In this document: positions 6,410 to 8,454 of the stretch, piece after piece
Layout of the letters: every line of letters starts with the position of its first letter
Numbering within the stretch: the first letter of the stretch is position 1
Assembly: GCA_029259975.1 (NCBI GenBank)
Contig: JAJDEE010000336.1
Span: 1-8,454 of the forward strand
Length of the DNA: 8,454 bases
Direction of reading: 5' to 3'
Source: Planctomycetota bacterium
GTDB lineage: Bacteria; Planctomycetota; Planctomycetia; Pirellulales; Lacipirellulaceae
Notes under the pieces: generated by a model
Database searches by the model: none
Told to the model about the DNA's origin: nothing
The model's input: only the letters and a program-made list of their open reading frames with translations
Program-made: the position numbers and the translations under genes

Positions 6410-7621
6410 TCATCTATTCCCAGGGGCTTCATTTGGTGCGGAGTAAACGCCAGTCTCCTGGCAATGCGTCCAGCCATTAAAATCATAAGTTGGCTTGCGC
6501 AGGGGCCAACCGTTTGACATGCTCTCGTCCAATTTCGACCAATTCGGAATATTGCTCGTCGCATCGCAACTTTGTACACACCATGCGCCGACCGCCGTGG
6601 CATGTCTCAGCGCCTGCGCAGGAGCGAGGCCATGGAGCAGCGCCATGATCATGCCGGCAATGGTGCAATCGCCCGCTCCGGTGGTTCCGACAACTTCCAC
6701 GTCGAAACAAGGGGCCCAGAGTCGACACTCTTGCCACGCTTGCCAATCAAATTCCTGCCAGGCAGAACGCTCCGCCAGCAGCTGGGCGGTTTGTGCATGG
6801 GTCTGCAAATAGATTCCACAATCTCCTAGTTTGATCGCAACCAGCGGACTTCCCAACTCGATCAATTGGTCGCCAATAGTCTGGAGCAACGACAAGTCGG
6901 CCATGGCTGCAAGGTTCTTCCCCTGGGCCTGCTCGACCAATTGCTGGTAACGCACCGGATCGAGCATGAACAGGATTTCATCAAAGCTCGGCAGAAAAAA
7001 GTCCACTGAAGGTAACACACGGCTGAGCCAAGCTTTCCAATCGACTTGGCTGTGGGGTGAATTGACGTCAGGCATCGCCATGTCGAGCGAAACCAACGCT
7101 CCGCTGCGTTGACCCTGCCGAAGTAACTGGGCCAAATCTTCGCCACCGTCGGAAAGAAGTCGCTGCATCAACGGGGGATATCCGAAGTGCACTAACCGTG
7201 CATTTGTCATGGCTTCCATCTCAACGTCATCGCCGGAAAACGTGTCGTTCGCTCCCGAGCAATGAAGAAAGCTGCGATCGACTCCAGGGGGGCTAATCAC
7301 AATCGTGTAGGAGGTCGGCTCGCCGGGCGCTACGATGATGCCTTCGGCTAAACCACGGTCGATTTTCCGCAACGATTCCAAGACGGTCATTCCCAATAGA
7401 TCGTCGCCCACTTTGCCCATCAGCTTGGTGGTTGCTCCGAGACGATGCAACGCGATTCCCGTATTGGCAACCACTCCCCCCAGCGTTAGTGTTGCCGGCC
7501 CAACTTGGACTAACTGCCCTGGTAGAAAAAGATCTTCTGCATGCGATTGTGACGAAACGAGCGTGGGAATTATGTCGAGGCAAATGTGCCCAGCAATAAT
7601 AACGTCAAATTGCTTGGCCAT
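6410..7621 (-). CDS. PfkB/ribokinase-family carbohydrate kinase
   Basis: This predicted ATP-dependent sugar or sugar-phosphate kinase is 403 residues long. The N-terminus DVIIAGHICLDIIP (6-19) and TLGGVVANTGIALHRLGATTKLMGKVGDD (46-74) are the usual substrate-side start and first signature region of the family. VGTTGAGDCTIAG (311-323) is the second signature with the anion hole and catalytic base D318. Most members are 300-330 residues with this motif near residue 250, so there is an insertion of roughly 50-60 residues before it (parts of 185-305) and a 40-50 residue C-terminal extension. The SD (AAAGGG) overlaps the stop codon of the upstream NagB-like gene and the gap is 14 bp, so the two genes are probably co-translated. 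The aldolase-like gene follows with no gap. Phosphofructo- or tagatose-6-phosphate kinase activity is suggested by this context, but sequence alone does not fix the substrate. Confidence 0.88.
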   Translation of the reverse strand: MAKQFDVIIAGHICLDIIPTLVSSQSHAEDLFLPGQLVQVGPATLTLGGVVANTGIALHRLGATTKLMGKVGDDLLGMTVLESLRKIDRGLAEGIIVAPGEPTSYTIVISPPGVDRSFLHCSGANDTFSGDDVEMEAMTNARLVHFGYPPLMQRLLSDGGEDLAQLLRQGQRSGALVSLDMAMPDVNSPHSQVDWKAWLSRVLPSVDFFLPSFDEILFMLDPVRYQQLVEQAQGKNLAAMADLSLLQTIGDQLIELGSPLVAIKLGDCGIYLQTHAQTAQLLAERSAWQEFDWQAWQECRLWAPCFDVEVVGTTGAGDCTIAGMIMALLHGLAPAQALRHATAVGAWCVQSCDATSNIPNWSKLDESMSNGWPLRKPTYDFNGWTHCQETGVYSAPNEAPGNR

Positions 7622-7635
7622 GGCCAGTGAACCCT

Positions 7636-8454
7636 TTAGTGCATTTCTGTTTCGACCGTGCCGATTCCACCTCGGTAATAACTGAAACGAACCTGAGGAT
7701 GATCGGCTAATAGCGACATCGGTACCGCGCTGTCAGCAATTTCCTTAGCGATCATCAACGCTGAAAGACGAATACCAAAAGGATTGTCGTGATGCCCCGG
7801 GTGCCAGATCGAAACACAGTCAGCCTTCCACGTTTCCACAGGTCCGACAGTAGCCGCGCGGATGGGGACTTGCGACACGTATCCCCCTCCGGAGGTGCGC
7901 GCATTTTGAATGACCGTCATCGGATGCAAGTCGGTGATTCTCGTACCCAGTTTACGATATTCTTCAGGCGACGGCGGCTGATCCTGGTATTGCCCATCAC
8001 GTTTGGGCGGATCGTTAAACGCCCAGTGCTTGACTTCCCCCTGACCGCCTTGCATCAGCACGCAGCGGACATCGTCGTAGCTTTTAGAATATGCTTCCAA
8101 GTCCGTGGGGAAATGGATGTTTTCCTTAGGCATACATAGTTCAGGCCGGATGCGGTTGAAACATAGGTCCAAGTCGGCTTTGGCAAAAGACAAGGGATGA
8201 TCGGTCGGTACCGGTCGATCGTTCTCAATCCACTCGTCCATGCCCCAGAAATGGGCATCGTGCAGCTTCATGTCGAGAGCATTGACTATCCGTGCCACCA
8301 ATGGCAGTTGCTCTGTGGGTCCAATCGGACCGCAGATTCCTACGGGGTTGTCAGGCGTTGCCTGCTGCCAGGCTTGTATGTATTCGAGCGCTTCGGCGCA
8401 ATAGAATTCCTCCAATGTGTCGTAGAGGACCACTTCGAATCCATCGCGCGACAG
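7636..8454 (-). CDS. NagB-like glucosamine-6-phosphate deaminase/isomerase family protein, 5' end cut
   Basis: The frame is open to the right edge, so 272 residues are visible and the true start lies outside. The GTG at 8431-8433 is probably an internal valine. NagB converts glucosamine-6-phosphate to fructose-6-phosphate and ammonia. Family features seen are GICGPIGPTEQLPLVARIV (a sugar-phosphate loop), HFWGMDEW (the Asp at 8236-8238 matches E. coli NagB D72) and QGGQGEVKHWAFNDP (8008-8049), which matches GGVGNDGHIAFNEP. The catalytic histidine is kept, but E. coli D141 is valine and E148 is aspartate, so the D-H-E triad is altered. A late TVGPVETWKA and SLLADHP close the domain. I recall close relatives annotated as glucosamine-6-phosphate isomerase in planctomycetes. 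It is the first visible gene of the operon with a PfkB kinase and an aldolase. Activity on glucosamine-6-phosphate is not assured. Confidence 0.8.
   Translation of the reverse strand: MSRDGFEVVLYDTLEEFYCAEALEYIQAWQQATPDNPVGICGPIGPTEQLPLVARIVNALDMKLHDAHFWGMDEWIENDRPVPTDHPLSFAKADLDLCFNRIRPELCMPKENIHFPTDLEAYSKSYDDVRCVLMQGGQGEVKHWAFNDPPKRDGQYQDQPPSPEEYRKLGTRITDLHPMTVIQNARTSGGGYVSQVPIRAATVGPVETWKADCVSIWHPGHHDNPFGIRLSALMIAKEIADSAVPMSLLADHPQVRFSYYRGGIGTVETEMH

Noticed and set aside
8431..8433. GTG as the true start of the NagB-like gene
   Set aside because: The frame stays open to the window edge with plausible residues (SRDGFEV), so the gene most likely begins outside the window.

Overview
The window most likely comes from the chromosome of a planctomycete, probably of the Pirellulales type. 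The reasons are moderate GC, a mostly low-SD gene style, a long Lys/Ala-rich start on one enzyme, lipid A biosynthesis in an otherwise unusual setting, and protein versions (a NagB-like sugar isomerase and a small TPR protein) that resemble what I know from that phylum. This is inference from sequence character; I could not run a database search.

Layout from left to right. Positions 1-173 hold no gene but are rich in palindromes: a large imperfect inverted repeat built on GGTGGGT/ACCCACC, a smaller hairpin, and a probable rightward intrinsic terminator for a gene lying left of the window. Positions 174-743 (minus) encode a small CPBP/CAAX-type membrane protease. A 214-bp divergent spacer carrying a perfect 16-bp tandem duplication leads into ppdK (958-3636, plus), a complete pyruvate phosphate dikinase. 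Its 3' end overlaps by 22 bp, tail to tail, the end of lpxA (3615-4520, minus), a UDP-GlcNAc acyltransferase with GTG start and an extra C-terminal tail. A 394-bp divergent spacer (4521-4914) contains a good sigma70-like promoter, several hairpins and two back-to-back palindromes placed just before the SD of a 113-residue TPR protein (4915-5256, plus).

The right third is a tight minus-strand operon read from the right edge inward: a NagB-like sugar-phosphate isomerase/deaminase (cut by the window edge), a PfkB-family sugar kinase and a class I aldolase-like TIM-barrel protein, with 14-bp and 0-bp gaps. Isomerase/deaminase, kinase and aldolase together form the logical skeleton of an amino-sugar or ketose-phosphate route ending in triose phosphates, comparable in layout to the tagatose-6-phosphate branch of galactosamine catabolism. 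The NagB-like protein has a changed catalytic triad and the aldolase-like protein carries an unusual Cys/His cluster, so the real substrate may differ from the textbook ones. This operon is the best candidate in the window for undescribed biology. PPDK would connect to it metabolically by interconverting pyruvate and PEP, but nothing in the sequence shows co-regulation.
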